NCBI RefSeq assembly: GCF_000281895.1
Contig: NZ_CM001558.1
Span: 4,282,556-4,346,555, forward strand
Reading direction: 5' to 3'
DNA from: Pseudomonas fluorescens Q2-87
GTDB taxonomy: Bacteria; Pseudomonadota; Gammaproteobacteria; Pseudomonadales; Pseudomonadaceae
Length of the DNA stretch: 64,000 nucleotides
Below, one piece after another: positions 49,301 through 58,311 of the stretch. The notes below the pieces were generated by a model. It did no database searches. It was not told the DNA's origin and saw only the letters and a list, made by a program, of their open reading frames with translations. Numbering within the stretch: the stretch's first letter is position 1; every line of letters begins with the position of its first letter. A program made the position numbers and the translations under genes.

Positions 49301-51020
49301 AGCCAAGCCTTATGGCCCACGCCTGGCTGACGACTTATCCGAATTGTCGCTGGGGCGCTCCCACTACAACACGCTGGGCCGGACCGACACTCACGTCATT
49401 GTCGAGGTCCCGGAAAAAAGCCGTGTTCGGGAGCTGCTCGAAGTCGATGGCAGCCATACCCTGTATCTGGATGATGTTCCCTATCGAATGGTGGACGACA
49501 CCTTGCGTCGCGCCAGCCAGCTGGATGCCAGTGAAACACTCAGAAAGCTCCCGTGTCGTGTCCGTCGGGCCCCCGACGAAATCTGCAAAACCAGATATGT
49601 CCTGCAAGACAAGCCTGCCGAGCGTCCGCCGACGGGAGAGTTCAGCACGCAATTGAGCTGGGCGCCGTGGTTTGGCGATACGACGCTCTATCCATCCATA
49701 CCGAAGACGCCCAATGACCGTGCCCTGCTGGCGTTTGAGGGAAAAATCTATGAGCTCAAGGGCGCCAAGCTCAACACCTACAAGGGACGACCGGAATGGA
49801 TCGGTCTGAACAGTAGAACCCCGATCCCCAGGCAAACCATTAGCGCGACGATAGAGTTCCAGACAGGTCTGTATGGAGGGATCAGGGTCACCGGTACGGC
49901 AGAAGGCATAGATGACATACATGTGACGGGGGCTCTGATCATTCGCTCCATCGACCAGAAATTCAACTACGTATTCACCCGACTGAATTTCGACGATTAC
50001 TACATGACGAGACTGCTATCCACCGACAGCATCGAGGCACCGTTGGTCCTGAAAAAACTGGGCGCGCAAGACCTGCTGCCAGGCACCCCCGGCGAGGAAC
50101 TCCAAAGGGTCTACATTGGCTCGTTGAACGCGAACAACGCTGCAAGGATCTACGGAAGAGAGCAGGTCGAATTGGCGCTGGACAAGATCGATGAGATTTC
50201 GATTCCGATCGGAGCCCCCGCCCATCCGCCTTCCAATATGAAGTGGGTGAAAGTCGATACGTACCCGGCCGAGGCTGTGCTGTTCGACCGTCGGACAAGA
50301 ATGATCGTGGCTGATCTACCTAACGGAGCGGCCGTCTGGAAGCCTTCCAGGCAGGCACCCGAAGCCTTACAAAAATCAACGGCGGATATCTTCAATGCAC
50401 TGTTTACTGACGCCTCCATCGCCGTGTCCCCGGCGCGGGCAACCCGGCCTGTCACGATCGACGACGCCATGCGGGAGTTGCAAAAAATCCTTCCAACCCA
50501 GAATCCGAAAAACATAGCCTTTGCCAGCGTTACCACCGCTTCGGGAAAAAACGAAGTCTATGTCAGTGTTTCCGGTATTGAGGACTACACCCGGCACCTG
50601 CCGCTGTTCAAGTCCAGCAGCGGCTTGAGCGAAATAGACGTGGATGACATCACTTATTTCAACGTCGATGGGCTCAGGCCTCCCATCGATCCCGCCGCCC
50701 TTAGCCTCAGCCCCGACGGAAAGCTGTTGGCGATCCCTCATCTAATGGACGCTGCGGGCAGTTCGAGTTCGGGCAGGCTGAGTCGAGTAACCTCCGGCGA
50801 CAGTGAAAGCAAACTGATCGGTTATATCAGCGAAAAATATCCCAGTCCCGAAGATATCAAATCGATCACGGTTGCTACCACGCTGCCTCCTTGCGAATCC
50901 TGCTCGATTGTCATAAAGGAGTTCGGTCATGAACGCGGCGCCGATGCCCTCAACGTCATCTGGGGGCAACGCCGCAAGCGACCGGCCGCCGAGATGAATT
51001 CTTCAACGGATACCGACTGA
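46314..51020 (+). CDS. Giant putative toxin with C-terminal deaminase-like domain
   Basis: This 1568-residue protein has no signal peptide. The long N-terminal and middle parts resemble the large Pseudomonas proteins annotated with the dermonecrotic-toxin-like DUF6543 domain, and there is a hydrophobic patch near 848-868. The end (about 1396-1556) looks like a nucleic-acid deaminase of the polymorphic-toxin type. It has a beta-hairpin start (NIAFASV then VYVSVSG), DSE at 1496-1498 as the [HCD]-x-E zinc and acid motif, and PPCESC with Cys1527 and Cys1530 as the second zinc pair. The deaminase reading is my motif inference. The ATG at 46314 has AGGA 7 bases before it. No immunity gene is adjacent. 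The stop lies 11 bases before the end of the convergent ABC gene. Confidence 0.8.
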   Translation: MHPLASFDMSMTPSQNRWPSHAQAHQGLLEEYDALLALIRDNETPSVTFINRLITPKTHSPMAMENEIGQQALRALIEDKDYQILCDTLNASYKELTVTLKDGQASCFARKKNDTTVVRLELGEKPGWKALLADIEKSARRLGGKIRFDSQFSLARMTRFYGLAAWDPQNAQQREATIDALEEKRARHSLGLWQGVNLDEPNQDPIPAQAKIDNLIIETVRRFLPLPQTSPLVYLGTRDITSLATEKIRAKPSMYLEEILVSTRAQALATKLVQALGWFGSKAGEETAPGIRTKLLIKALRLWIASTPTENPTGVAGYLWQKSSHWGKSYKEIQAEFEAHLLASRRATSVNESILTAGLFLPLFPLEMQVSDIPTELPYRSSIVWVNFIHGVYLANAIDPLLLLRLNFQQLVELPISQAIGATVEELKLITLTRLKPMLEWALTNGLIPYRADSNYTAQDLQEAAEKLDSEVESVNRAIRSLDSPPPERLNIARLKMVRLFGESLFLSDGRKLVKEANVLYTAPQFRLMAPIGRPASDAYSFVDVYASGQLHEKKWFITGPDGKYSTGDWLKIDGDGTVQTNLPWPNPLAIPSDLGTLPDIEQIFATHFKIYLNLVKNAYRTLIIHQLASLPLADRHRLEYGSVQIYSLRQATTGIEAANESEDKKHPLRARNGFVLAATRDGKTSYYEVLPRAGVIRRRTDVTAQHLGGELKAEKWRVSRGSPVSVDVVRPKTLPFDWDAHAKGTVPNANAQCQAILDQLGDTLEPAKRADERALPHTLESKVSQRITQHIAQRLLFVDEKELHDSCYGVTEFDHEKAKRQKATELTKMLVPFWSSIEDLSSGDSDRLASGAFGLFIDFASFVLPIGKFASGSLKLVRTVGKWSLSETLPAFAKLTGALLNETLNPLDGIPSLLQAGSQSAYRLGKQGYFNLKILGGRAGQYDFVKGMSQVPDPGRWRPLSTDDQLGAVRGIEDVPIRNVSPSGKADYRLVDPVSAKPYGPRLADDLSELSLGRSHYNTLGRTDTHVIVEVPEKSRVRELLEVDGSHTLYLDDVPYRMVDDTLRRASQLDASETLRKLPCRVRRAPDEICKTRYVLQDKPAERPPTGEFSTQLSWAPWFGDTTLYPSIPKTPNDRALLAFEGKIYELKGAKLNTYKGRPEWIGLNSRTPIPRQTISATIEFQTGLYGGIRVTGTAEGIDDIHVTGALIIRSIDQKFNYVFTRLNFDDYYMTRLLSTDSIEAPLVLKKLGAQDLLPGTPGEELQRVYIGSLNANNAARIYGREQVELALDKIDEISIPIGAPAHPPSNMKWVKVDTYPAEAVLFDRRTRMIVADLPNGAAVWKPSRQAPEALQKSTADIFNALFTDASIAVSPARATRPVTIDDAMRELQKILPTQNPKNIAFASVTTASGKNEVYVSVSGIEDYTRHLPLFKSSSGLSEIDVDDITYFNVDGLRPPIDPAALSLSPDGKLLAIPHLMDAAGSSSSGRLSRVTSGDSESKLIGYISEKYPSPEDIKSITVATTLPPCESCSIVIKEFGHERGADALNVIWGQRRKRPAAEMNSSTDTD

Positions 51021-51031
51021 ACCGACGCCGA

Positions 51032-52849
51032 TCAATGCTGCTGCAAATGCCCATAGAGCTTGGCGTACAGTCCACCCTCGGCAATCAGTTGTTGATGGTC
51101 GCCATCCTCGGCAATTTGCCCGCCATCGAACACCAGCACCCGGTCGGCCTGTTTCACGGCCGACAAGCGGTGCGCGATGATCAGGGTGGTTCGGTTGTTC
51201 AAGAACCGCGCCAGAGCCTGGTGCAGATTGTATTCGGTGGCAGCGTCCAGCGCGGAGGTAGCCTCGTCGAGTATCACCACCTTGGGCTCGGCCAACACCA
51301 TGCGAGCGATCGCCAGGCGTTGCCGCTGGCCTCCCGATAGGCGCACGCCGGACCGCCCGACGATGCTGTCCAGGCCGTTGGGCAAGTCCCGGATCGTACC
51401 GTGCAGCTGCGCGATTTCGAGCGCCCGCCAACAGGCTTCGTCACTGCGCTCACGGCCCATGGTCAGGTTGGCCCGTACCGTGTCGTTGAACAGCGCAGGA
51501 TGTTGCAGGACCACCGCGACATTCTCCCGCACGGTTTCAAGGCCGATCTCTTGTTGAGTCGAACCGCCAAAGCGGATGGTCCCGGCCCGCGGTGTGTACA
51601 ACCCCAGAAGCAGTTGCACCAGGGTGCTTTTTCCACCGCCACTGGCTCCGACAATCGCGACTTTCTCACCCGGGGCAATCGACAGGTTCATCTCGTTCAG
51701 GACCAACTCGTCGCCGTAGCCGAAACTCAACCCCTGAACCTCGATACCCAAGGTGTCACGCCCCAGGAAAGGATCGATACCGCCGGCGTATTGCGGTTCG
51801 TCGGCGCGGGCCAGCAGTTCGTTGATCCGCGACAGCGCTCCGTCGGCGGCATAGAAGGCATATTGCAGGTTGAGCAGTTGCTCCACCGGCCCGATCATGA
51901 ACCAGAGGTAGCTGAACACCGCCAGCATCTGGCCAATGGACAAGTCGGAGAACACCACCGTGAGCATGGCCGCGGCGCGAAAAATATCGATGCCAAACTG
52001 AAACAGCAAACCACTGGCGCGGTTCGAGGCGTCGGTTTTCCACTGGGAGTTGACTGCGTAATCGCGCACTTCCTTGGCCCGCATGCCCAGACGGCCGAGA
52101 AAATATCCCTGACGGTTACCCGCGCGCACTTCCTGGATGGCGTCCAGGGTTTCAGTCAGGGCCTGGGTGAAACGCGACGTGCTGTCGTTCTCCAATTTCT
52201 TCAGGTGCTTGACCCGCTTGCCCAACTGCACCGTGGCGTAGATCACCAAGGGGTTGAACAACAGGATCAGCAGCGCCAGCTCCCAATGCATCCACACCAG
52301 GATGCCGGCGGTGCCCACCAGGGTCAGCATCGCCACCAGAAAACGGCTGAGGGTTTCGCCGATGAATTTGTCCAGGGTGTCCAGGTCGGTGACCAGGTGG
52401 GCCGCCACGGTGCCGCTGCCCAGGCTTTCGTATTCGCCAAGGGAAATGCGCTTGAGGCGTTCGATCAGGCGGATGCGAATGCGATAGACGATGTCCTTGG
52501 CCAGCCTGGCGAACAAGCGCGCCTGCAGCACGTTGAACAGCAACGCTCCACAGCGCAGGGCCAGGGTCACCATCAGCATGAGCCCGATGTAGCCGGCAGC
52601 GAGTTGCCAGCCCGTCGGCAGCGCATGGTTCATGACCTTCAAGGCTGCATCACCGTGACCCAGCAGGACTTCATCGACCAGCAACGGCAACAGCAGCGGG
52701 ATCGGCACACTGCACAGCGTCGCCAGCACGGCCACGGCGTTGGCGATCCACAGGGCTTTCTTATGCTTGAAGGCCAGGCGACGGATTTGCGCCCAACTCA
52801 ACCGGTCGCTGCGCAGCGGAGGCGATAGATCATCGGGCCGGTCAGGCAC
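51032..52849 (-). CDS. ABC exporter, fused membrane and ATPase domains
   Basis: This 605-residue half-transporter has six membrane segments (about 35-330) followed by an ATPase domain. The ATPase has Walker A GASGGGKST, signature LSGGQRQR, Walker B VVILDEATSALD and the switch His in IIAHRLS. It is of the MsbA/LmrA-like type and should work as a dimer. The cargo is unknown. It overlaps the DsbA-like gene by 8 bases, so the pair is co-transcribed. Its closeness to the toxin gene is convergent, not operonic, so it need not export it. Confidence 0.92.
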   Translation of the reverse strand: MPDRPDDLSPPLRSDRLSWAQIRRLAFKHKKALWIANAVAVLATLCSVPIPLLLPLLVDEVLLGHGDAALKVMNHALPTGWQLAAGYIGLMLMVTLALRCGALLFNVLQARLFARLAKDIVYRIRIRLIERLKRISLGEYESLGSGTVAAHLVTDLDTLDKFIGETLSRFLVAMLTLVGTAGILVWMHWELALLILLFNPLVIYATVQLGKRVKHLKKLENDSTSRFTQALTETLDAIQEVRAGNRQGYFLGRLGMRAKEVRDYAVNSQWKTDASNRASGLLFQFGIDIFRAAAMLTVVFSDLSIGQMLAVFSYLWFMIGPVEQLLNLQYAFYAADGALSRINELLARADEPQYAGGIDPFLGRDTLGIEVQGLSFGYGDELVLNEMNLSIAPGEKVAIVGASGGGKSTLVQLLLGLYTPRAGTIRFGGSTQQEIGLETVRENVAVVLQHPALFNDTVRANLTMGRERSDEACWRALEIAQLHGTIRDLPNGLDSIVGRSGVRLSGGQRQRLAIARMVLAEPKVVILDEATSALDAATEYNLHQALARFLNNRTTLIIAHRLSAVKQADRVLVFDGGQIAEDGDHQQLIAEGGLYAKLYGHLQQH

Positions 52850-53477
52850 AGGCGGCGCGCTCCAGCCAGCGCCCCAGCAATGGCGATAACTGGCTCAAGG
52901 GCTGGTAACCATTGGTCAGCAGCGCCAGTTGGCCGGCGCGTTCGGCCAGCAGTGTGGGAAACCCGGCAATACCCAGGTCCTGCACCCAGGTGAAATCCGC
53001 AGCGGTGGCCGCATGCTGGTCGGCGCGGTCGAATGCCGCGGCGAACTCGATACGTGGCAATCCAGCCTGCTCGGCCAATTCCACCAGAACGCTGGCGTGG
53101 GTGACATCCCGGCCCTGCACATAAAATGCCTGCTGGATCAGCTTCACCAGCTTCCAGGCCAAGTCCGGCGCAAGGTTGCGGGCAGTCACCACGGCACGGC
53201 AGGCCGGTTCGGTGTCATAGACGAAACCGTCCGGCAACGCCCCCTCGAACTTGAAAGGCTGGCCGGTGGCCTCGGTGACGGCCTGCCAGTGCTCAAGGAT
53301 ATAGCGCCGGGTGGTCGGCTCCAGGGCCGAACCATTGCCGGTGCGCAGGCCGCCCACTACCAGGTGCAGCTCCACACCCGCAGCCTGCGCCTGCTCGACC
53401 AATGCTTCGGCCACCGGCGCAAAGCCCCAGCACCAGGAACACATCGGGTCCATCACGTAGAGCAGGCGTGGCGTCAT
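52842..53477 (-). CDS. DsbA-family thioredoxin-fold protein (FrnE-like)
   Basis: This 211-residue protein has the redox motif CSWC near residue 13 (DPMCSWCWGF) in a DsbA/FrnE-type fold. It lacks a signal peptide, so it acts in the cytoplasm, possibly as a disulphide isomerase or glutathione-linked enzyme. It is 4 bases below trhO and overlaps the ABC gene by 8 bases, so the three form an operon. Confidence 0.88.
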   Translation of the reverse strand: MTPRLLYVMDPMCSWCWGFAPVAEALVEQAQAAGVELHLVVGGLRTGNGSALEPTTRRYILEHWQAVTEATGQPFKFEGALPDGFVYDTEPACRAVVTARNLAPDLAWKLVKLIQQAFYVQGRDVTHASVLVELAEQAGLPRIEFAAAFDRADQHAATAADFTWVQDLGIAGFPTLLAERAGQLALLTNGYQPLSQLSPLLGRWLERAACA

Positions 53478-53481
53478 GGGT

Positions 53482-54423
53482 TCAAGCCTCGGAAGGTGAC
53501 TGCTTGTAGTTGTAGCCGATCGGGTGCGGCATGTTGCGGGCCTTGGCCAGTTCGATCTGCTTTTGCCGGTCGATCGCGCTGCGACGGGTTTTCTCGCTCA
53601 GCTTATCCCAGCAATGCGGACAACTGATTCCCGGCACATAGTGCTCCGAGGCGCGGTCTTCGACACTGACCGGTGTACGACAGGCATGGCACTGATCGTA
53701 GTCCCCTTCGCTGAGGTCGTGGCGAACCGTTACCCGGTTATCGAACACGAAGCAGTCGCCGCGCCATTTGGTTTCTTCCTGGGGCACCTCCTCCAGGTAT
53801 TTGAGGATGCCGCCCTTGAGGTGATAGACCTCGTCGAAACCCTGGCCAAGCATGTAGCTGGAGGCTTTTTCACAGCGAATGCCACCGGTGCAGAACATCG
53901 CGACTTTCTTGTGGCGCGTCGGGTCGAAGTTCGCCTTGATGTACTCGGGAAATTCGCGAAAGCTGGTGGTCTTGGGGTCGATGGCGCCTTCAAAGGTGCC
54001 GATGGACACTTCGTAGTCATTGCGGGTGTCGATCAACAGCACTTCCGGATCGCTGATCAGGGCGTTCCAGTCCTGCGGCTCGACATAGGTGCCGACCTGC
54101 TTGTTCGGGTCCACGCCTTCAACGCCCAGGGTGACGATTTCTTTCTTGAGCTTGACCTTGGTGCGATAGAACGGCTGCTCGTCGCAGTACGACTCTTTAT
54201 GGTCGATGTCGATCATGCGCGGATCGTTCTTGAGCCAGGCCAGCAGGCCATCGATACCTTCACGGGTGCCGGAAACCGTACCGTTGATGCCTTCCTGGGC
54301 CAGCAGCAGCGTGCCTTTGACGCCGTTATCGACCATGGCCTTGAGCAACGGCTCACGCAGCTCGACGTAATCTTCAAGGGTGACGAACTTATACAGTGCC
54401 GCCACGACAATAGGTTGTGTCAT
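53482..54423 (-). CDS. trhO: tRNA uridine(34) hydroxylase TrhO (rhodanese family)
   Basis: This 313-residue protein of the YceA family makes 5-hydroxyuridine at tRNA position 34 with oxygen. It has an N-terminal acylphosphatase-like domain, a rhodanese domain with the active-site loop [10 protein letters not shown] and a C-terminal Cys-rich tail (CHAC, CPHC) that may bind zinc. GGAGA stands before the ATG at 54423. A strong terminator hairpin ends only 47 bases upstream (54471-54500), so the gene needs a promoter inside that short stretch, or read-through. Confidence 0.93.
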   Translation of the reverse strand: MTQPIVVAALYKFVTLEDYVELREPLLKAMVDNGVKGTLLLAQEGINGTVSGTREGIDGLLAWLKNDPRMIDIDHKESYCDEQPFYRTKVKLKKEIVTLGVEGVDPNKQVGTYVEPQDWNALISDPEVLLIDTRNDYEVSIGTFEGAIDPKTTSFREFPEYIKANFDPTRHKKVAMFCTGGIRCEKASSYMLGQGFDEVYHLKGGILKYLEEVPQEETKWRGDCFVFDNRVTVRHDLSEGDYDQCHACRTPVSVEDRASEHYVPGISCPHCWDKLSEKTRRSAIDRQKQIELAKARNMPHPIGYNYKQSPSEA

Positions 54424-54470
54424 GGGTGTTTCTCCAGGTGGCTACCCTCGTAAAGGGTGAACCGGATGCG

Positions 54471-54500
54471 AAAAAAAACGCGCCGGATGAGCGGCGCGTT
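54471..54500 (-). terminator. Rho-independent terminator after bolA
   Basis: A perfect 9-bp GC-rich stem (54477-54485 with 54492-54500) with a 6-base loop runs into eight T on the minus strand. It ends the bolA transcript upstream of trhO. Confidence 0.88.
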
Positions 54501-54525
54501 GCGGATTCTAGCAAAAAAGCAGCTT

Positions 54526-54603
54526 CAAGCTCCAAGCTCCAAGCTCCAAGCTTCGAGCTGCAAGCCACGGCAGCTTGTAGCTTATAGCTTGAAACTTGTA
54601 GCT
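54526..54603. repeat. Degenerate CAAGCTC heptad repeat with inverted continuation
   Basis: Six heptads from 54526 to 54567 (three exact CAAGCTC, then variants) are followed by inverted GCTTG-type units to about 54603. The whole can fold as one imperfect hairpin between bolA and its terminator. Similar AAGCTnC arrays occur between genes in many Pseudomonas genomes. Confidence 0.75.
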
Positions 54604-54605
54604 CT

Positions 54606-54905
54606 TTACCCCTTGCTACCCCCGGCGCAGGTCGGCGAAGCCGGGGCTGTGTCGACCTGTGCCCATTCTCCGGGGGTGTAGGTATGCAGCGCCAACGCAT
54701 GGAATTCACCCATCAGCTCGCCCAGCGTGCCGTAGACCTTCTGGTGGCGCTTGACGCGATTGAGCCCTTCGAATTGCTGGCTGACCACCACCGCCTTGAA
54801 GTGGGTCTGCAGACCACGGCTGTGCATGTGGCTTTCATCCAGCACTTGCAGGTACTCGGGCTGCAGGAGCCCGAGCGTCGATTCGATGCGTTGTTGCATG
54901 CTCAT
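54606..54905 (-). CDS. bolA: BolA family protein
   Basis: This 99-residue protein of the BolA fold has the class II KH-like core, with ESHMHSRGLQTHFKAVVVS and the HQKVYGTL helix. BolA proteins bind monothiol glutaredoxin and iron-sulphur clusters and some act on DNA. It is 12 bases below the DUF2059 gene. Confidence 0.93.
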   Translation of the reverse strand: MSMQQRIESTLGLLQPEYLQVLDESHMHSRGLQTHFKAVVVSQQFEGLNRVKRHQKVYGTLGELMGEFHALALHTYTPGEWAQVDTAPASPTCAGGSKG

Positions 54906-54917
54906 ACCCGGCTCCGC

Positions 54918-55445
54918 TTACGGCTTTTTCTTGGCTGGGGCAGGCGCGGCGCCTTTCGGCTCGAGCTCGGCCGTCATGTCAGACAGCAGCTTGTTGACCA
55001 CCGGCACTGCGGACTCCAGCTTGGCCTGGGTCAGTTGGGCCGATTGCTGGGTCAGCTGCGGCATTTTTTCCAAGACTTTCTTGCCCAATGGCGACTGGTA
55101 GAAGGACACCAGGTCCTTGAGCTCCGACTCGCTGAAGTTGCTGGTGTAGAGCTTGACCATGTCCGGCTTGAGCTTGTTCCAGCCGATGGCCTGGTCCAGT
55201 GCGGCATTGGCCTTGGCCTGGTAGCTTTCCAGGGTGGCTTTTTTCGACTCGGGGGCCTTGGTCTGTTCAAAGCGCTGGGCGAACATCTGCTGCACTTGCA
55301 TGTACACCGGAGTGCCCAGTTTGTCAGCGTGTGCCAGGGTCAGAAACGCTTCGGCGCTGGCGTTGTGGCTGGCGGTATCGGCAAGAACAGGGCCGCTGGC
55401 ACACACCAGAGCAACTGCGGTACAGATGGCACGAAGACGGGTCAT
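54918..55445 (-). CDS. DUF2059 periplasmic protein
   Basis: This 175-residue protein has a signal peptide (about 1-22, ending VLA) and the DUF2059 helical domain with YTSNFSESELKDLVSFYQSPLGKK (positions about 100-123). The tail is rich in Ala, Pro and Lys. The function is not known. It is divergent from fumC and followed by bolA. Confidence 0.9.
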   Translation of the reverse strand: MTRLRAICTAVALVCASGPVLADTASHNASAEAFLTLAHADKLGTPVYMQVQQMFAQRFEQTKAPESKKATLESYQAKANAALDQAIGWNKLKPDMVKLYTSNFSESELKDLVSFYQSPLGKKVLEKMPQLTQQSAQLTQAKLESAVPVVNKLLSDMTAELEPKGAAPAPAKKKP

Positions 55446-55636
55446 CGAGTTTCCTTTACTAACAGGCGAGGTAAAACCCCAAGGGCGACCATTCTGCGCC
55501 TAATAAACGCCGGGCCTCAACCCCGAAGCTTGCCGGACCCGATTGACGGGGCGGACCGGACGCCCCTAGATTGAGGGAACCGGTGCCGCCCGCCAGGGCC
55601 TAAACTGCGCATTCAGCCCAATAGGAGTTTGACCCG

Positions 55637-57031
55637 ATGAGCCGTATCGAAACCGACAGCCTTGGCCAGGTTGAAGTCCCGGAAGAGGCCTACTGGGGCG
55701 CCCAGACACAGCGTTCCATGATCAATTTTGCCATCGGTAACGAACGCATGCCGCTGTCGGTGCTGCATGCCCTGGCGCTGATCAAGAAGGCCGCCGCGCG
55801 GGTCAATGACCGCAACGGCGACTTGCCCGCCGACATCGCTCGCCTGATCGAGCAAGCCGCCGACGAAGTGCTGGACGGCCAGCATGACGACCAGTTCCCG
55901 CTGGTGGTCTGGCAGACGGGCAGCGGCACCCAGAGCAACATGAACGTCAACGAAGTCATCGCCGGGCGAGCCAACGAGCTGGCCGGCAACCCGCGCGGCG
56001 GCAAGAGCCCGGTGCACCCCAACGATCACGTCAATCGCTCCCAGAGCTCCAACGACTGCTTCCCAACCGCCATGCACATCGCCGCCGTCCAGGCCGTCCA
56101 GCAGCAATTGCTGCCGGCCATCGGCGAGTTGTCCGGCGGGTTGGCGGAACTGGCGGCGCGCCACATGAAGCTGGTCAAGACCGGCCGCACCCACATGATG
56201 GATGCCACGCCCATCACGTTTGGCCAGGAACTGTCGGCCTTCATAGCCCAGCTCGATTATGCCGAACGTGCCATCCGCGCCGCACTGCCAGCGGTCTGCG
56301 AACTGGCCCAAGGCGGTACGGCGGTGGGCACCGGCCTCAATTCGCCCCATGGTTTTGGTGAAGCCATTGCCGCTGAATTGGCGGCGCTTTCCGGGCTGCC
56401 GTTCGTGACCGCGCCGAACAAGTTCGCCGCGCTGGCCGGCCATGAACCCCTGACCGCCCTGTCCGGCGCGCTGAAAACCCTGGCCGTGACCCTGATGAAG
56501 ATCGCCAACGACCTGCGCCTGCTGGGTTCCGGGCCACGGGCCGGGTTCGCCGAGGTGAAGTTGCCGGCCAACGAACCGGGCAGTTCCATCATGCCCGGCA
56601 AGGTCAACCCGACCCAGTGCGAAGCCTTGTCGATGCTGGCCTGCCAAGTCCTGGGCAACGACGTGACCATCGGTTTCGCCGCCAGCCAGGGCCATTTGCA
56701 ACTGAACGTGTTCAAACCGGTGATCATCCACAACCTGCTGCAATCGATCCGCCTGCTGGCCGATGGCTGCAGCAACTTCCAACAGCATTGCATCGCGGGG
56801 CTCGAACCGGATGCCGAGCAAATGGCCGCGCACTTGGAACGCGGGCTGATGCTGGTGACCGCGCTGAACCCGCACATCGGCTACGACAAGTCCGCCGAGA
56901 TCGCCAAGAAAGCCTATGGCGAAGGGCTGACGTTGCGCGAGGCCGCGTTGCAACTGGGGTATCTCACTGATGAAGAGTTCGATGCCTGGGTAAGGCCGGA
57001 GAATATGCTGGAGGCCGGTAGCCAGGGCTGA
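55637..57031 (+). CDS. fumC: Class II fumarate hydratase
   Basis: This 464-residue aspartase/fumarase-family enzyme interconverts fumarate and malate without an iron-sulphur cluster. It has the N-terminal [39 protein letters not shown] and the signature [16 protein letters not shown] at 55622-55626 precedes the ATG. Pseudomonas carries more than one fumC. This one lies by bolA, not in the iron-regulated sodA operon. Confidence 0.97.
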   Translation: MSRIETDSLGQVEVPEEAYWGAQTQRSMINFAIGNERMPLSVLHALALIKKAAARVNDRNGDLPADIARLIEQAADEVLDGQHDDQFPLVVWQTGSGTQSNMNVNEVIAGRANELAGNPRGGKSPVHPNDHVNRSQSSNDCFPTAMHIAAVQAVQQQLLPAIGELSGGLAELAARHMKLVKTGRTHMMDATPITFGQELSAFIAQLDYAERAIRAALPAVCELAQGGTAVGTGLNSPHGFGEAIAAELAALSGLPFVTAPNKFAALAGHEPLTALSGALKTLAVTLMKIANDLRLLGSGPRAGFAEVKLPANEPGSSIMPGKVNPTQCEALSMLACQVLGNDVTIGFAASQGHLQLNVFKPVIIHNLLQSIRLLADGCSNFQQHCIAGLEPDAEQMAAHLERGLMLVTALNPHIGYDKSAEIAKKAYGEGLTLREAALQLGYLTDEEFDAWVRPENMLEAGSQG

Positions 57032-57054
57032 GTTCTGTTCTGGCAGTTGGTACG

Positions 57055-57147
57055 TCTTCGCGAGCAAGCCCGCTCCCACAGTGGATGTGTCGGGCACAAT
57101 ATTTGTGCTCAGCGCAATCACTGTGGGAGCGGGCTTGCTCGCGAAGA
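57055..57147. repeat. REPIN (inverted REP pair)
   Basis: Two REP copies (57055-57080 and 57121-57147) face each other between the convergent fumC and EamA-transporter genes. The arms match over the full GTGGGAGCGGGCTTGCTCGC core. Confidence 0.9.
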
Positions 57148-57160
57148 ACGGTAACGCAGT

Positions 57161-58123
57161 CTATTGCCCAACAGCCAAACGCTCGCGCCGGGCCCTCAGC
57201 CCGGCGATCAACGACGGCCCCAGCGCCACCAACGCCGACCCCAATACCACCAGCACCGCCCCGCCATATCCCAGCAGATTGATCTGTTCGGCATGGACAT
57301 AATCGGGCCACCACCAGGCCGCCATCGCCACCGCGGCGAACGTCACCAGCGGCGTGATCGCCAGGGTCGCGCTGACCCGGGAAGCCTCCCAATGGGCCAA
57401 GGCCTCGGCAAATGCGCCATAGGCGATCAGCGTATTGAGACAGCAGGCGAGCAACAGCCAACCTTGCAGCGGGCTCAGTTGCAACGCTTCCAGCGGATGC
57501 ACCCAAGGTGTGAGCAACAGCGCGCAGAACAGGTAGATCACCATCATCACCTGCAACGAATTCCACACCGTCAACAATTGCTTCTGGCCCAGGGCATAGA
57601 ACGTCCAGACGGTCGAGGCGAGCAATACCATCAGCACCCCGGCGGTGTAGTCGCTCAAGGACGTCAGCAATTCAATGAGGCGCTGATTGAAAAACAGTGC
57701 AAATCCGATCAACAACACCAGCAGGCCAATGCCCTGCCCGACGCTGAAACGTTCCTTGAACACAAACAGACTGGCGACCAGCAACATGATCGGCCCCATC
57801 TGCACTACCAGTTGCGCGGTGCCGGGGCTCAAGCGGTTCAAGCCCATCAGGTAGAGCACATAGTTGCCCACCAGCCCGAGCACCGCCATCGCCACCAGCC
57901 AGCCGCCACGACGGCCAAGCACTTGGCGAGTAGGCAAGCGCCGGGTAGCGCCAAGGTAGATGAACAGCAAGCCACCGGACACGAGCAAGCGAAACCAGGT
58001 CACGGTGACCGGGTCCATCACCTGCAGCACTTGCTTGAGCTTGATCGGCAGGATTCCCCACAGCAAAGCGGTCAGCAAGGCGAGGAACAGACCATAGACC
58101 CAGCGACCGGACGATACGTGCAT
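57161..58123 (-). CDS. DMT-superfamily transporter (EamA)
   Basis: This 320-residue protein has ten membrane segments arranged as two EamA repeats, with the usual PIKLKQVLQ start and the N-x-LSPGTAQLVVQMGP segment. Such proteins export metabolites or amino acids. The substrate cannot be told. Confidence 0.9.
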   Translation of the reverse strand: MHVSSGRWVYGLFLALLTALLWGILPIKLKQVLQVMDPVTVTWFRLLVSGGLLFIYLGATRRLPTRQVLGRRGGWLVAMAVLGLVGNYVLYLMGLNRLSPGTAQLVVQMGPIMLLVASLFVFKERFSVGQGIGLLVLLIGFALFFNQRLIELLTSLSDYTAGVLMVLLASTVWTFYALGQKQLLTVWNSLQVMMVIYLFCALLLTPWVHPLEALQLSPLQGWLLLACCLNTLIAYGAFAEALAHWEASRVSATLAITPLVTFAAVAMAAWWWPDYVHAEQINLLGYGGAVLVVLGSALVALGPSLIAGLRARRERLAVGQ

Positions 58124-58311
58124 GCAACCCTCGAAACCAAGACATGAGCGCTCATTCTAGGCCCTGATCCATCCGCGACACAGGGACAGTTGGGCATGCG
58201 ACGTTGCCAGGATTGTATGGGTCGTAGCCGTCGATCGGCTCGCCAGGCGCAAATCAACCACACCACATATGCTCAAGTTAAAACCGCCAAGCAGCCCTAT
58301 GGAGACCCGAA

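Noticed and set aside
51401..52828. 475-codon open frame on the plus strand
   Set aside because: It is the mirror of the ABC exporter and is rich in Gln and His from codon bias.
55613..57121. 502-codon open frame on the minus strand
   Set aside because: It is the mirror of fumC and runs into a REPIN.
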